Source: Arenivirga flava
GTDB lineage: Bacteria > Actinomycetota > Actinomycetes > Actinomycetales > Microbacteriaceae
Direction of reading: 5' to 3'
DNA: 64,000 nt
NCBI RefSeq assembly: GCF_030161575.1
Contig: NZ_BSUL01000001.1
Coordinates: forward strand, 2,213,809-2,277,808
The position numbers and the translations under genes were made by a program. Shown piece after piece: positions 62,947 to 64,000 of the stretch (its first letter is position 1; each line of letters starts with the position of its first letter). The notes beneath the pieces were generated by a model. That model was not told the origin of the DNA. It was given only the letters and a program-made list of their open reading frames with translations, and did not search any database.

Positions 62947-64000
62947 CCGCCGCCGCGGCGACCCATCTTCGACAGCATCTCGTTGTACGCCTTCAGCTCG
63001 GCGTCGTCGGTCCGATCGGCCTTGCGGTCGAGGCGCTTGGTCTCCTTGGCATCGCTGCGACTCCACGAGACCGCCACGATGATCGCCAGCAGCACGGTCG
63101 GCACCTCGCCGATGCCCCACGCGATGCCGCCGCCCGTCCTCTGATCGGCCAGCGCATCCGTCAGCCATGGTCGGCCCGTGGCGCCGTACCAGTCCGCGAG
63201 CAGCAGGCTCGACCCCTCGAGCAGGTACAGGCCGAAGAAGGCGTGGAACGCCATGACGAGCAGCAGCGTGATGAGCCGCATCGGGTACGGCGCTCGGTAC
63301 GGCACCGGGTCGATGCCGATGAGCGACTGCACGAAGAGGTAGCCGCTGAGGAGGAAGTGCACGATCATCCACTGGTGTCCCAAGTGGTCGCTCACCGCCC
63401 AGCGGAACAGCGGCGTGTAGTAGAAGACCATGAGCGATACCGCGAAGATCACGGCGGCGACGAGCGGATGCACGATGAAGCGCCCGTACGAGCTGTGCAC
63501 CAGGAGCATGAGCCACTCCCGCGGCCCGCGCGATCCGTCCTGGCGCTTGCGGATCGCGCGCAGCGCGAGCGTGATCGGCGCGGCCGGCACCAGCAGCATC
63601 GGGATGAACATGCTGAGCACCATGTGCCCGAGCATGTGCGCGCTGAAGAGGAAGACGCCGTAGACCTGTACGCCGCCGCCGGTCACGTAGAAGAGGGCGA
63701 TCATGCCGAGCACCCAGAGCACGGTGCGCAGCACGGGCCATCGATCGCCGCGACGCCGCAGGCGCACCACGGCGGCCAGGTAGAAGAAGATGCCGAAGCC
63801 GCAGATGAGCAGCCACGCCAGGTCGATGCTCCACTCGGTGAAGAACCGCGTGAAGTCCGGCTCCGGCGGCAGGGAGGTGCCCTCGGTGAGGATGCTCGCC
63901 GGCGTCGACACCTCCGGCTCCTCGGGCACCGGGGTGGCGGTGCGGGCGAGCGCCGCGGCCACGCCGGAGGCGATGCCCATGAAGGCGATCTCGGTGACGA
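62940..64000 (-). CDS. CtaG-type cytochrome oxidase/copper protein, 5' end outside the window
   Basis: The visible 353 residues contain the caa3_CtaG domain: FSAHMLGHMVLSMFIPMLLV near residue 120, HSSYGRFIVHPLVAAVIF, and LGHQWMIVHFLLSGYLFVQS near residue 205, all with conserved histidines in helices. The frame stays open to the window edge, and the segment before the ATG at 63980 (VTEIAF, then MGIASGVAAALAR) reads as a membrane helix. In actinobacteria this domain is often fused behind a CopD copper-uptake domain, so this is probably the C-terminal half of such a fusion. The tail (LDRKADRTDDAELKAYNEML) is cytosolic. Confidence 0.85.
   Translation of the reverse strand, partial: VTEIAFMGIASGVAAALARTATPVPEEPEVSTPASILTEGTSLPPEPDFTRFFTEWSIDLAWLLICGFGIFFYLAAVVRLRRRGDRWPVLRTVLWVLGMIALFYVTGGGVQVYGVFLFSAHMLGHMVLSMFIPMLLVPAAPITLALRAIRKRQDGSRGPREWLMLLVHSSYGRFIVHPLVAAVIFAVSLMVFYYTPLFRWAVSDHLGHQWMIVHFLLSGYLFVQSLIGIDPVPYRAPYPMRLITLLLVMAFHAFFGLYLLEGSSLLLADWYGATGRPWLTDALADQRTGGGIAWGIGEVPTVLLAIIVAVSWSRSDAKETKRLDRKADRTDDAELKAYNEMLSKMGRRGGGQ

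Overview
The window is very GC-rich, densely packed and strongly G/C-biased at third codon positions. The carotenoid genes, the dnaK-grpE-dnaJ-hspR order, a ClpB without its N-domain and the many leaderless-type promoters point to an actinobacterium, most likely of the family Microbacteriaceae. That placement is inferred from gene content; there is no rRNA in the window. At least nine single-base frameshifts break otherwise intact conserved genes, including dnaK. All read as one missing base, mostly in short C/G runs, so the sequence is probably a draft with homopolymer under-calls rather than a genome full of pseudogenes.

Layout. 0.1-1.3 kb: a manganese (yybP-ykoY) riboswitch and the TerC-family membrane protein it should control. 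1.3-7.0 kb: a divergent four-gene glycosyl cluster (UGT-type glycosyltransferase and HEAT-repeat/GT4 fusion leftwards; polysaccharide pyruvyl transferase and nucleoside hydrolase rightwards). 7-16.3 kb: housekeeping and accessory genes (class A beta-lactamase, PAP2 phosphatase, Zn alcohol dehydrogenase, acyl-CoA ligase, ABC exporter) separated by repeat-rich spacers. 16.5-20.4 kb: clpB with overlapping HAIR and CIRCE operators, then a secreted subtilase. 20.4-23.7 kb: a GNAT enzyme and HrpB helicase. 24-29.7 kb: the dnaK-grpE-dnaJ-hspR operon with a RlmG-like methyltransferase. 30-34 kb: small metabolic and membrane genes. 35-40.7 kb: a C50 carotenoid cluster crtE-crtB-crtI-crtYe-crtYf-crtEb with divergent idi. 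41-42 kb: dcd and tRNA-Gly(CCC). 41.9-55.1 kb: a mannoside-type catabolic locus (peptide/oligosaccharide ABC transporter, two dehydrogenases, a sugar isomerase, a LacI-like sensor lacking its DNA-binding domain, a ROK regulator and a GH2 beta-mannosidase). 55.1-58 kb: copper homeostasis (copA, copZ, csoR). 58-60 kb: DUF2470, DUF4383 and a haem oxygenase under a DtxR/IdeR-like box. 60-64 kb: a ParDE toxin-antitoxin pair, a PIF1-like helicase, an exported protein and a CtaG-type copper/cytochrome oxidase assembly protein cut by the window edge.

Themes. Metal regulation recurs (Mn riboswitch, CsoR, iron box). Heat-shock control links clpB, dnaK and hspR. Two features of the non-coding DNA stand out: the octamer GCGGATGC, in either orientation, is about ten-fold over-represented, and five intergenic inverted-repeat elements share an AATGACGGA-type arm. 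Neither matches a repeat family I can name. The best candidates for undescribed biology are the four-gene glycosyl/pyruvyl/nucleoside-hydrolase cluster, the intergenic palindrome family with the octamer, and the HTH-less LacI/ROK regulatory pair.
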